NCBI GenBank assembly: GCA_038373885.1
Contig: JAWZYV010012338.1
Location: 62,001-126,000 of the forward strand
Direction of reading: 5' to 3'
Origin: Cheiracanthium punctorium
Taxonomy: Eukaryota; Arthropoda; Arachnida; Araneae; Cheiracanthiidae
DNA: 64,000 bases
Position 1 is the stretch's first letter. The number at the start of each line of letters is the position of its first letter. Below the pieces are notes generated by a model that saw nothing but the letters and a program-made list of their open reading frames with translations, did no database searches and was not told the origin of the DNA. Shown piece by piece: positions 48,158 to 58,821 of the stretch. Both the position numbers and the translations under genes were made by a program.

Positions 48158-49617
48158 CCCAGACAGCACAGCAAACTTACATCAAACTTGCAGCAAGCTT
48201 GATTTATCAAGTCAATAAGCTTGAAAATTCCAATCGTGTAAGCTGGGTGCAAGCTTGAATCAAGTGTTCTAGTTTACACTTGCCCAGCTTGCATTAAGCT
48301 TAACATTTCAAGCTTGAATCAAGCTTGACATTTCAAGCTTAAAAAATTTTCCAAAAAAAATTTTTTTTAAATACACGGGGCGCCCGCTGGCTAACGTGCC
48401 CCACATAATTTATTTTTCTGCGCATTTTCCCCCTCTACACTGAAATTTCAATTTAACTTGTTTCCATCGAGTGTTCGTCGCTGGGATAGAACCCAGGCCC
48501 TTTGGCTTCGCAGTCGAGCACGCTATCCATTCTGCCACCGGAATCTTGTGCAGCTATGACTAAAGTTTGAAGTGACTTACCACGCTGTTTTCTCGCCAAA
48601 TTGATAAGTGGGCGATGTGTTATTTATTTCTTTTATTTTTCCATGGGATTCATCAGAATTAAAATAATGCATCAAAATAAATTAAATTAAAATCAAAATT
48701 AAAATAAAAAAACACACGTTTTAAAACTTTCAGTACCGCAACACTCATGAAGCAATACTGCTGGCCAAAATCGAGACAAACGACGGATTTTGAAATCAAT
48801 TTCGTAGTATAATTGTATTTTATTTTGAAGGATTCCATATTAGGAAATATAGAATGGGTTTACTTAACACAAATTTTGTGTTAAGTAATCTGAAATGAAA
48901 GAAACAGATAGTTAAACATTACTTCGAAATGCTATATCACAGTTGCTAACATGTATGGAATTCAAACACTTTAGTCATTTTTGTAAATATTTCTTAAAAT
49001 AACAAATAATTGAAAATTTTTGCTATTTTTTAACGCTAAAAATACTCTTTACAAATGTGGTTATTTTCCTACATATTGGTATGCTATATTGATATAGAGC
49101 ATTTCGAAGAATTAAAAATAAGTTAAAATTAATTTATACAAATGTAAATTTGAATTATTTTCATTGTTCATACTTTATAATTAAAAAAATTATTTAACTT
49201 CTGTTTTTTTTTTATCCTTTGTAATTTTATTTTAAAATTACAAAACTGCAAGATGTAAGATTTTTGGGCCCTAAAATCTGTAGGCCCTGGGCAGTTGCCC
49301 CGTTTGCCCTGCCGGTAATATGGCACTGGTAATATAAAATAAAACACATCTTTTACGAACTTTCAGCAAATTTGAGGATGCTAGACAATTAATGTCCATT
49401 CTCTTTCACAGATGGCGCCATCAACGCTCCTTTAAAAAGGAAAAATCACGCGAGTATCAATTTTCAAGCTTAAATCAATCTGTATTTAAGCTTGACAATT
49501 CAACTTGACTCCTGCAAGCTTGCTGATAGCTTAGAATGAGTTGAACTGTCAAGCTTGCATTAATGCGTCAAATTCAAAGAAATGTCAAACTTGATTTAAG
49601 CTTATGTGCTGTCTGGG
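48158..49617. mobile_element. TIR element with AAGCTTGA subterminal arrays
   Basis: Ends CCCAGACAGCACA and TGTGCTGTCTGGG are exact 13-bp inverted repeats flanked by AT on both sides (possible 2-bp duplication). Both subterminal zones are packed with CAAGCTTGA-like words in both orientations (48170-48345; 49455-49605). The middle holds a tRNA-like patch and AT-rich DNA, with no transposase. The AT flank would fit PHIS/ISL2EU-type elements, but classification is open. Confidence 0.7.
48478..48545 (-). repeat. tRNA-like pseudogene/SINE head
   Basis: On the minus strand GTGGCAGAATGGATAGCG (A-box-like) is followed by GGGTTCTATCCCAGCG (B-box-like), with an anticodon-arm-like stretch between. The acceptor stem is not complete. 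Likely a tRNA relic or SINE head. Confidence 0.45.
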
Positions 49618-50514
49618 ATTATGGCATCGCTACTCTAGGGCGATCTGCCAAGGGGGTGCCTTGGTAGGAGGACTTTCTAAGGGGCTCTAATGCGTATTCA
49701 CGTTACATCTGGAGAAAACCTACCAAAACTCCAGACTGTTAGATCGACAGCCGCGCAATGGGACCCGAATCCGGGACCTTCACACTTCGGCCATCTACCA
49801 TTTTCAGTGGCATAACCACTGTGCCATGGTGAGGCCCTGGGAGGGGTAAAAATCAATCCCGATTTTTTTTCTACACATAATCTGATTTTCTACTTTTTTG
49901 AAAAAAATGAATTGAAAAAATATAGCAAATATACAAATAAAATAGACCTATTAAATAGACTTAGTTTTAAATAATTTTACAGTTCATTTTTGGATAACTT
50001 TCGAAAATACTAGTTAGCTTTCTAATATTAACTATAGAATCACCATCCATTGATTATAGGTATCTGTTAATATATGAAGGGTCCACGGGAAGAACGATGA
50101 GAGTCCACTTTCTGTCAATGTTGAGGTTTCTACTGCATTCCGTTGTTCATTAGTGGCACTATTAATATCCAAACTCATAAGGGGAAAAAAAGATTAGAAT
50201 ACACTGAAAAAATAGCCCAAAGATACAGTTTACTGGGGAAGAACGTGGAAAGTCCCGTGCGCCTTTCGATTTTTTGGAAAATATGCTGTATTGGACTCTC
50301 ATCGTTCTTCCCATGGACCCTTCATATATGTTATAGAACAATCATTCGCATCAATTAAAAAAAACAAAAAAAACAACTGGTGTTAAGTACAAGTAACAGA
50401 AAACTTTGTAAATAACACAATCATTTTCATGTTAATTTATTTTACATTTATTTATTTATTTTTCATAAAGCAGGACAGGAATGGAAAAGCGGGACATTTT
50501 AGGGTTCTGTGGGG

Positions 50515-50804
50515 CAGGTTTGGATCCAAGGGGAGGGCGATCGCCCCTTCCTGGGCGAAGTCCAAAAATCTGTTAAAATATATTATGAAAGTATAATGAA
50601 AATTAAGTAGCCTTTTTCTATGGCGGGTACTACTCCCTGCCCTTTTTAATCATCGCTCATATATAGATTTTATAAATAATATAATTAATTATATTAATTG
50701 GTATCATTAATTATATTAATTAATTCTAAAATGATTTTGCGCATTCTACCCCCTTGTTTAAGGTACAAAATCGCCCCCTTGAGTAATTTCTGGATCCGCT
50801 CCTG
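50515..50804 (-). mobile_element. hAT MITE (CAGGGGCGGATCC family) at right palindrome tip
   Basis: Ends CAGGTTTGGATCC and GGATCCGCTCCTG. CTGTGGGG flanks both sides (50507-50514, 50805-50812), a perfect 8-bp duplication. Arm homology with the left side ends within this element. Confidence 0.88.
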
Positions 50805-50842
50805 CTGTGGGGTCAGCAGGACATATAGGTGAGAAACAGGAC

Positions 50843-51435
50843 CAGGCGCGGATCCAAGGGGAGGGCGGTGAGGGCGATCGCCCCCTCCTGGGCGAAGTCC
50901 AAAACTCTGTTATAATCTGTTAAAATATATTATGAAAATTAAGTAGTCTTTTTCTACACGCTTAAACCAAATGATCGAAATTCGATCAGTCGGAGCGATT
51001 TTTGAGCCAGTTTTCAAAAGTGAGCTTCTCCTTTAGGAGCGTTTTTCAATCACAAGAGCGGAGAGGAATATAACAATAAGCGAGGACGGGAATTCTCGGA
51101 AAAAACAGGAAGCGAGGGGAGAAGTTTTCATAAAAACGACTACTGAAAGACCACTTTCGCAGAAAAACCGGTAGGTTTCCATGGAAACAGATCGCTCCGC
51201 AGTGTATCGCTTTTTTCGCTCTTTGGGTTTAAGCATGTAAGGGGTGTATGACGGGTACTATTCCCTGTGCTTTTTAATCATAGCTTATGTATAGATTTTA
51301 TCAATTGTATAATTAATTACATTAATTGGTATAATTAATTATATTAATTAATTATAAAATCATTTTGCGTATTCTACCCCACTGTTTCAGGAACAAAATC
51401 GCCCCCTCCTTGAGTCATTTCTGGATCCGCCCCTG
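50843..51435 (-). mobile_element. hAT MITE (CAGGGGCGGATCC family), interrupted copy
   Basis: Ends CAGGCGCGGATCC and GGATCCGCCCCTG. AACAGGAC is duplicated at 50835-50842 and 51436-51443. Interrupted by the TA-flanked MITE at 50957-51237. Confidence 0.88.
50957..51237. mobile_element. Mariner-type MITE (TA-flanked), nested
   Basis: The ends are CACGCTTAAACC and GGGTTTAAGCATG, with TA on both sides (50955-50956, 51238-51239). The neighbouring copy of the host MITE shows the uninterrupted site CTTTTTCTATGGCGGG near 50621. 281 bp. Confidence 0.8.
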
Positions 51436-51443
51436 AACAGGAC

Positions 51444-52887
51444 TGTCCTGCCAAAAGCGGGACGTCTGGTCACTTTAAGTACTTGCATTGGTACATTTTT
51501 ACCAGCTTCGAATAAACAAGTAGTTTTTAACTTAAAGCTTTGGAATAGTTTTTAAAAAATGTATTGTAAAGAACAATATCACACAGAATACTGACTGAAG
51601 CATACTAAAGCAGCTAAGTAATAAACATATTTTTCCATTTTATTTAGAAAAATGTGCCTTTGTATGCAATAATAAAATAGAATGTAGATTGAGCTCAGGT
51701 AAGACAATTATTTGGTCATTTAATAATACTGAGGGATTCAAAATAGATGTTAAATTGATTATCTTTTAAACCAATGATTGAAAAATACTTTCATTTAGAA
51801 GTGTTCGTCAAATAAGGAGTAGCTTTCATATTTGGCAATTTCTTTACAGTATACATATTAAAATACAAAATTTAATTTTTATGCTGTCCCTCATTTCCCA
51901 ACTTATACTACTTTAGTTGCTGTGTTGTCCATTTTCAAATGAAAAAAATTTTCTACTTTAGGGGACCAACTATAAGTTGAGAAAAGTTAAATGATGATCC
52001 CTTTATTGAAAAATGGCAATTAAAATATTTCAAATGTGTGAAATTAAGATACAATTTTATCTGAACTAGCAGGTACTCTATTATGAAATTATCGATTAAT
52101 TTAATCTTTTAAGGAGTCATCCACCCAATACGTCTCGCTTCTGAGGAAGCAATTTCAAATTGTATTAGGGAATGACAGAGGCGGCCTGACACAAAAGTAT
52201 AAAAGGGGAGCCTTTTTCACAGGGACGTGCTGTGGGTTTTAGCGGCCCTGGATGAAGCATATTTTAACTGCCTAGGACAGAAAATAATTGCAGGTTTTTT
52301 AAATTTGTCTACTTACTAAATAAAGGATCATTACCCCACCCTCCCAGTAACCCAGTAAAAAACCACTGATGCTACTGACTCTAATTAAGTAAATTTAATA
52401 AATTAAGATTTTAATGCAATGCGTTTCCAGAATGTGAAAGCTGTATTCTAGGTACTTACCATGCTGCATATTTGAAAAAGAAAGCTATATACGAAAATAT
52501 AAATTCTGTATTTTTTCTCTGCTATGCTTACTGATGTGCAGTTTTTAGTTCTAGGTGAAAGTTTATTTGACTTCTTGATATCCATGCATTCAACGGTTTT
52601 TCAGCTGCCCAGTTTGCCACCCCTAAGCACGGCTCTGCTCTTTTTACATTTGGAGGGGGTCCCACACACTCTAGGCCATCCTGACACAGTAAGCAATGGC
52701 ATCGGGGTGCCACTTCAAACTCAAAAGCTTTAAAATAGGTGCCTTATTTATGTTTGCAGTGGGGCGCACGAATCCTAGAACGTGTAGGTTAACTTTCATT
52801 AGGAACTGCCAAACACACATTATAGGAAAATTCTAGTTAAATAAGATTTCCAGGAGTCAAATGTAGCTGTCGAATGACACTAACATC
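51444..52887. other. Unassigned interval
   Basis: AT-rich. A short GCCCTGG/GGCGGCC patch lies near 52170-52260. No gene or clear transposon boundary recognised. Confidence 0.5.
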
Positions 52888-52895
52888 AGTTAATC

Positions 52896-53229
52896 CAGTT
52901 TTTCTCAACCTGTGGGGCTTGCCCCCCAAGGGATGCCAGAGCATTTGCAGAGGGGGGGGGCGTGAAAAAAACCAAAGAGCAAGTAGTGATGCATGTTTTT
53001 AAAAAATAATCTTATTTATTCTCATTTTTGCTCAAAAATATATCCATTTTCGTTTAAAATGTTCATTCAAACTTGACTGATAACACTATTTTGTAGAAAA
53101 TTCGACTAAAATGTTCATTGTTGAAGATTAAAATGCTGAATGTATGCTGAAAAATGTGCGGGGGGTGACGCCACCATTAAGTTAGCCTTTGTTGGAGGAG
53201 GCGCGTTGTTAAAAGGTTGAGAACCGCTG
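52896..53229. mobile_element. hAT-type MITE, CAGTGGTTCTCAACC-like family
   Basis: The ends are CAGTTTTTCTCAACCTG and GGTTGAGAACCGCTG. Flanks AGTTAATC and AGTTAATG match at 7 of 8. CAGTGGTTCTCAACC-type termini are widespread in animal hAT MITEs (established knowledge). Confidence 0.8.
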
Positions 53230-53565
53230 AGTTAATGCCAGTTGAAAGGTAATTTTATTCTTCTCACTTTCGAAACATCCCCTTAATATTTGGCAACAAA
53301 TTGTAAAATTTTTAACTTGCGATATCTCAGTAACTGTTCCACTCAGAAACACAGGATGTTTTTTATTTGCCTTTTTAGACAGAGCTACATTTTTCCAAAT
53401 GTAAGGATAGGAAAGGAGGGACTATATAAAAATTAAATTTCGTATTTTAATACGTATACATTCCCAGGCAAAAAAATGCCATATCTGAAGATACTCTTTA
53501 TTTGACAAACTTTTCTAATTGGAAGTATGTTGAATCACTTACGGTTTAAAAGATAATTGCTTTAA

Positions 53566-53934
53566 TCCTTTGAGGCGCAACCAGCTGTCGTCAAAAAAAG
53601 GTCTCTAGATCTGTGGCACGCGATGAACATTTCGATCGTCTGCCGTCTTGCTGGTAGTTAAGTCGAGCGATGGCAACGGCTGCCCTTTTTTCAGCATTGG
53701 GCAATCTATCCAGCTGTTCTCGCATTCTTCCAATTTTCAGCAGATGTCAGTGCTGTTAAAAATAATTGTGACAATTTTTTTACGGGAAATGACGTGCTAA
53801 AATGCAAAGGATTCTCGTGGAGCTATGTCACCCGCAACTAATTTTATAGAAATCAAATCTATTCTTCGTGACTGGCAACAGTCAAAACGTCAGAGTTTGG
53901 TGTTCCCAGAGCGGGAACACTGCGCGTTAAAGGG
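53566..53934. mobile_element. piggyBac-like MITE with TTAA target sites
   Basis: TTAA (53562-53565) precedes TCCTTTGAGGCGCA; the other end, read inward, is CCCTTTAACGCGCAG, followed by TTAA (53935-53938). Body shared with 29265-29622. TTAA duplication with CCY-type ends is the piggyBac signature. Confidence 0.7.
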
Positions 53935-53938
53935 TTAA

Positions 53939-54560
53939 TTCTTTATCTATTAGAGATAAGTGAGCAAAGTAAAGTACAAAAATGTTCAAAATAAGGGCAG
54001 AAATAAGACTCTGTTAAGAAAAAAATCCTCTCAATTTTCAAAAAATTACTTTTTGAATTTTTGTCCCTTGCACGAAAAAATTCCCAATAAGTAAAATGTG
54101 TCCCATACACTAAAGAGGTGATGCACAAAATTTTAGAATTTCATTTTAAAAAAATGTCAGACATGAAAATAAAAAATATGCTGACTAACCACTTTTTAAT
54201 GGCTCTTAAAGGAAAAAACATGTCGCACGATGGTATTTCAGGGTGTTTATCGAAATTATGAAAACATTTTTCCCATTTTAGAAAAAAGCGTTTACATTCA
54301 AATTCATATATAGCCCCAGATCATCTGTGTTTTGATATCTCCGACACGTTTTATGATGAAAGGCTGAAATTTTCTGCATCACCTCATTTGTGAATGGGAT
54401 ATATTTTACTAATTGGGAATTTTTTTGTAAGGGGGTCATATATAAATTTAAAAAGTGTAACTTTTTGAAAATTAACGGGAGAAATTTTTTCTTAAGAGTC
54501 TTATTTTGACCATTTTTTTTTTTCAATTTAAATTATCCCTTATCACCAAAAGATAAAGAA
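53939..54560. mobile_element. TTAA-flanked foldback MITE adjoining the previous one
   Basis: Arms 53939-54130 and about 54365-54560 are inverted (TTCTTTATCT...GATAAAGAA; ATTCCCAATAAGTAAAAT against ATTTTACTAATTGGGAAT). TTAA at 53935-53938 and 54561-54564. It shares its left TTAA with the piggyBac-like MITE. Confidence 0.65.
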
Positions 54561-54564
54561 TTAA

Positions 54565-55053
54565 AGCCAATTACCACCTTTTTTGGACACCCTGTATATA
54601 TATGTATATTGTTACGAATTTTTGGGGTGATCTGCCCTTCAGGATTAAATTTAGCCAAAAATTTGTATTCTATGCATCAAATAATTAAAATTTGTATTTC
54701 GTTGCATGAAAATTATTTAACTTGAATTCAAGATGGGGATTTCTGGGTATCCTGATTTTTTAACATACAGTTTGGAGATTTCTCACTAAATATTGGCAAT
54801 ATCACTTAAATTACTTCAGTTTTAGGGACATTTTTAATGCCAAATTAAGGAACATTTTGCCATAATACTTGCCAAGATTGGCGACATTTGCCATAATTTT
54901 ATTAATAGGGTGTGTAATGTTTGCTTTCCTGCATAAGTATTATGCATTAGAATCAATATTATGCCTTCATTGTTTGTGATTGGTGGTTCAAATTGGATAC
55001 ACGATACAACAGATAGGAATAACATATATAAATTTCATAGTAATTGATGAATA
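54565..55053. other. Unassigned interval
   Basis: AT-rich, with (TATA)n near 54595. The words GCCAAGATTGGCGACATT near 54870 resemble the 22.8-24.8 kb repeat family. No gene seen. Confidence 0.45.
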
Positions 55054-55525
55054 CCGTATATACTCGAATCCAAGACTAATTTTTTCTGTCAAAACTTCAA
55101 GTACAAAATGGATGGTAGGTCTTGGAATAGCACACAAAACCACTCTGGTAATGGAGTTGACTGGACTAAAGTGTGTGTCGCCACTCATTTTCCGTGGAAC
55201 CACAGCAGTCAAAAAGCATTAAGTACTAATGACTTTTTGAACTTGATAGTGATAACGAAAGTTCAAGTGAAAGTGCTTAAGCAGGATGTCCTCTTTTCAC
55301 GCTTTAAGTAAGATTGCAAGATAGTACCCTAGTTCTCTTTTTAAACTTAATTTTTAAATGTTTAGTTTGAACAATAAACCTGTATGATTTAATTTGTACT
55401 ATAAAATCCTGAGTTGCCTCGTTAAGTATTTAGGATGCGTCTTAGGTACAAGAAATGGACACAACTTTTGATGTTCAAAAATGGGGGGGGGGCATCTTAG
55501 ATTTGAATTTATATGATATTTACGG
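55054..55525. mobile_element. TA-flanked DNA transposon fragment (CCGTATATACTCGAA ends)
   Basis: The left end is CCGTATATACTCGAATCC; the right end, read inward, is CCGTAAATATCATATAAATT followed by CAAATCTAAGATG. TA on both sides (55052-55053, 55526-55527). Short plus-strand open frames inside look fortuitous. Likely Tc1/mariner-type and non-autonomous. Confidence 0.6.
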
Positions 55526-56200
55526 TAGCTAGAGCACAGGTGGATAAATAGAAATCATAAACACCTGTCTTGTTGGAGAGAGGGGTTAAACATATAAATA
55601 TACACCTTATACAACGCAACTGAACTGCGCTGACACGGCGAGTGAAAATTTTGCTCTTTTAAGGTTTAGCAGTCTAAAATGTTCCACCCGTTAAAAAAAT
55701 CAAAGATAGCAATATTATTTCATGTAAATCAATTAGAGGGTGAGTTTTGGATTTTTAAAATCCCATTGAAATTGCTACATTGTAATGGTATCACACTAAG
55801 AATTATTATTTATTGCAAAAAAATGAAAATATTGCCAAGTTGGGTTCATTTTTCAAAGCATTTTTTTGGTATCATATTTGACTATATCCAAAAATCACCA
55901 AGATTGGTGACATTAGGGGCAAATTTTGATAGAGACATACAACGTCTGTTGAGTATTAACAAACTATACATAAAGTAGGCTGGTATTGTGCTTGAAATGG
56001 GTGAATGTTTGCAAAAGTGCTTGACAATAATGTATTGGAAATTTTATGTAAACATCGCAAATCTAAATGATTGTGTTTTAATCAAGGAAGGAGTACTTAA
56101 ATGTAAAGAAATGTACTCTGTTGGGGATATGATAAACTTTAAAATCAAACGGAAGGCGTAGTTATGTCCATACATATGTGTAGTAATTATGCATGCGTAG

Positions 56201-56376
56201 CATGGGCATAGCCAACAGGGGGGGGGGGGCTTAGAGGGGTCATAACCCCTCACCCATGAGGAATTTTTGCCATACAAAATGTATATTCTTCACTACATTA
56301 TCACACACACTTATACATATATAAGAGTTGTAGTAGTCGTAAACCGCCCCATGAAAAATTTCTGGCTACGCCCCTG
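56201..56376. mobile_element. hAT-type MITE, CATGGGCATAGCC family
   Basis: The ends are CATGGGCATAGCC and GGCTACGCCCCTG. Flanks ATGCGTAG and ATGTGTAG match at 7 of 8. Body related to the foldback-arm MITEs (CATACAAAATG...TCTTCAC). Confidence 0.75.
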
Positions 56377-56384
56377 ATGTGTAG

Positions 56385-56985
56385 TAATGTATAAAGCCAA
56401 ATGACGAAGTCCAAGCTTCAAATTTAAGCGTTCTTCGGAAACACACATTAAAAAAAAAAATTCAAACTGTATCAAAACTGCCACCTCCTGTTCCTTCAAT
56501 TGGTACAGAATGGAAAGAGAAAATCTAATCTTTAAATTTGATTTAAGTGAATTTAATACAAAATAAAAAACTATAGGCTAACTCCTAATAAAAGTATGTT
56601 TTTATTTTAAGCTAACAGTTTAATTAAATTTGTTTTTTTAAATTTTAATTTCATGTTTATGTCTTACTAATGTTTATTATAACTGTACTTTCATTTATGC
56701 TGAAATTTGAATCTTGACTTATTATTTAAGTGTTATTCAGTGTTTCATTGAACCACGGTATATGGGGTACAATGAAACACTGACAGACATTTACCTTTAC
56801 AAATAGGCTTTTCATATTTAAAAAATATCTAAACTCACAAGAATTATTTTATATGGGGAAAAGAGTAGGTTAAAAGTGTCCATTAATTTTATATTTGTAC
56901 ATGCAAATTTGTAAACAGGAGGTTGGGAAAATGAATTTTGTTTCATTGTACCCAAACTTCCCCTAAATGCCACACTGGTCAAGAC
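56385..56985. other. Unassigned interval
   Basis: AT-rich. A short inverted pair around GTGTTTCATTGAACC / TACAATGAAACACTG (about 56740-56783) could form a small hairpin. No gene seen. Confidence 0.4.
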
Positions 56986-56989
56986 GAGA

Positions 56990-57155
56990 GTGTGTTCCTG
57001 TGGGCGGGGGTCTTAACCCGTATTTATGCTAAGTTGCAGAGGAAACCACAGAAAACCCCATACGGTTAGGCCGGCGGACATGACCTGGTTCCTAACCAGG
57101 CACCCTGTCTCCCAGTTCAGTGCACTAGGCACTATGCCACTGGTTGGGCAGTCAA
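56990..57155 (-). repeat. tRNA-derived SINE-like sequence
   Basis: Minus strand: A-box-like AGTGGCATAGTGCCTAG, then GGTGCCTGGTTAGGAACCAG in the B-box region, and a body with GGTTTTCTGTGGTTTCCTCT that resembles the SINE at 49.6-49.8 kb. Ends not defined. Confidence 0.5.
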
Positions 57156-57159
57156 GAGA

Positions 57160-58214
57160 ATCTCAGTCACTGTCTTTTAAGTATTGCCTGTAAAATGCCG
57201 AGCTGCAGGGGAGCATTTAAATACTCTTGTGGTGAGCAACAACACTGATCACAGAGAGGAAATTGTAGTGATTATGTCTTGTATTTTTATGTGCCTTGTG
57301 TCTCTTGTATTTTTATGTACCTTGTCTCTCTTCCATTTTTAACCCGGCAATTAAAAATATTACTGTAAAAAATAAACCGTCCAGTGAATTTTTTTTAGAT
57401 TTCGTGTAGCTGCATTAGAGGTTACTTACTTGACTACTGGAGGTATTTCTAGAATTTATGTTTCTCCTTTCATGTATAAAAGAAGATTTCAGGCCTTTGG
57501 GGCCCGGCGTGCACTCTCAAGTTATCATTTATACCAATAGCAACATCACATGCTAAAAATATGAATGAAATGTAAATTTTATTTTAATGCATTGTAATAC
57601 TTATTAACGTCATTGTTGGTAACAATGTTGCATTTTTAAAATAATAAATATGTATTTTCTTTTTGATAGATCAATGTGAAAGTCATTTTTCCCCCCCGTT
57701 CTGATCAATAATGATTAAAACAATATTAATTACTGTTAAAATACCAGTTGCAAATCTGGTAATTGTTTGTTTGATGCTTTAGTGTAAAGATACTAACTGT
57801 TTAGTTAACCAAAAAGCCAAATAGTTTTAGAAATATTGTAAAAAAAATACACCGGGCCTGACAGGCCCAACACGCACAATCCTGTTACTGGGAGTCGTGT
57901 GTGTCCTGCTGGGTTAATTTAAGGCATTTCAAGAATATGAGAGGACTAAAAACAAACCTAAAAGAACAAGCTATGATGTAAAAATTACAACAAAATAATT
58001 CTGCAATGCTAAGAATGTTGTGTTTTATTTACCTTGTAGCTATTTTATTTAACTGACATGAGCAATTTGGATGAGAAGTTGGTAGAACATAACAAATTAA
58101 GTTATTTTGATTGTAAAATAAATAAACAAGAAAAACACAAACAAGCATTTTAAGTAAATAAATAAATCTGAAATTTTTTGTGTAAATATTAGGGTAAAAT
58201 CACAAATGAAACAC
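57160..58214. other. Unassigned region downstream of thioredoxin reductase
   Basis: AT-rich. I see no exon. Two CCGGGCCTGACAGGCCC-like and GGGCCCGGCG words (57500, 57855) suggest old transposon debris. Confidence 0.4.
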
Positions 58215-58233
58215 CATAACACGTTTCAAAATA

Positions 58234-58239
58234 TTTATT
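58234..58239 (-). terminator. Polyadenylation signal AATAAA
   Basis: Canonical hexamer on the minus strand, about 515 nt after the stop codon of thioredoxin reductase. Confidence 0.5.
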
Positions 58240-58450
58240 AAATACATATGGTGCAAATATACAACTTTTCATATAAAGAATTCTTCATTAATCTAGCCAT
58301 CATGTAAAAATAAGACCCGATTAATCACATAACTTCAAGTGCTTAAGCAGTTTTTGAAATTTAATAAAATCAAATACTGATATTGAATATTCAGCAATGG
58401 AAACTGTAGAGTCTTGAAGACAGAACTAAAAAGCTTGTGCCAATGCTTGT

Positions 58451-58518
58451 ATCTGAAGACATCCAGCTAATCTAGCCACAGTATGGTTTGTAGAACAGCC
58501 TTCATGCAAGTTTCAGAT
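58451..58518 (-). promoter_or_regulatory. Candidate SECIS element
   Basis: On the minus strand, helix I can form from ATCTGAA (58518-58512) with TTCAGAT (58457-58451), a 7-bp match. Inside lie ATGA (58505-58502), an AAA in the apical region (58489-58487) 12 nt after TGA, and AGAT (58473-58470) opposite the ATGA. Helix II (GGCTGT with GTGGCT) is mostly G-U pairs, which is weak. It has the ATGA/AA/GA layout of a SECIS but needs folding to confirm. Confidence 0.35.
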
Positions 58519-58752
58519 TTCAGAGACAACATTGGCTAGTTTAGGTAGCTAACTACTACTGCTGCAAAATGGTAACCTTTAGATTCTGATGCAGAAATTC
58601 ATTTCCTCTGCAGCTAAGAAAATTGATTTATACAGAATAAATAAAAAGTAAGTTGAGGGGATTGGGAAAAAACATTTTGAATTATGATAATTTAACAGAA
58701 AATTACTGCTCGGTTCTAAAGGGCCCATTTTTGTTAATGCAGCAGTAGTAGC

Positions 58753-58821
58753 TTAACCTCAGCAACCAGTTTTTTCAGCCGATTTTCCTGAGCGTTTTGT
58801 AACAGTTAGTGTAGTGAATAT
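58753..58821 (-). CDS. Thioredoxin reductase, terminal exon with selenocysteine codon
   Basis: Last exon, after the acceptor CTTTTTCAG. It reads IFTTLTVTKRSGKSAEKTGC, then TGA (58759-58761), GGT and TAA (58753-58755). GC-TGA-G-stop is exactly the Gly-Cys-Sec-Gly tail of animal thioredoxin reductases, where the selenylthiol pair passes electrons from the flavin/disulfide site of the partner subunit to thioredoxin (established knowledge). TGA is therefore read as selenocysteine, not stop. Phase 0 joins it to the exon at 63462: ...HPTCAE-IFTTL. A conventional annotation would end one or two residues early or call GC-stop. Confidence 0.93.

Larger units (their letters stand above)
48134..49838 (-). 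mobile_element. tRNA-derived SINE split by a TIR element
   Basis: GGGAGGGGTAAAA is duplicated at 48121-48133 and 49839-49851 (13 bp, retroposon-like). The left arm has an unduplicated site near 31008. On the minus strand the SINE starts CAGGGCCTCACCATGGCACA, with A-box-like TGGCACAGTGGTTATGCC and B-box-like GGATTCGGGTCCC, and ends in an (AACC)n tail at 48134-48149. It is interrupted by the element at 48158-49617. Confidence 0.72.
41931..50804 (-). repeat. Right arm of giant palindrome
   Basis: Reverse-complement homologue of 30042-41322. Without the SINE-type insertion at 48134-49838 and a ~315-bp tandem duplication it matches the left arm in length. It contains U6, the degenerate TTATAAGC-type units in reverse, and the empty LINE site. 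Identity by eye is roughly 90-95 percent, rising to about 99 percent around U6. Confidence 0.88.
58215..58752 (-). other. 3' UTR of thioredoxin reductase
   Basis: Follows the TAA at 58753-58755. On the minus strand AATAAA (58234-58239) is the best polyadenylation signal, giving a ~540-nt 3' UTR. It contains the candidate SECIS at 58451-58518. Confidence 0.6.

Noticed and set aside
29265..53934. The piggyBac-like copies at 29265-29622 and 53566-53934 as outer parts of the palindrome arms
   Set aside because: They are inverted relative to each other, but the sequence between them and the arm tips is unrelated, and the right copy has its own TTAA flanks, so they are independent insertions.
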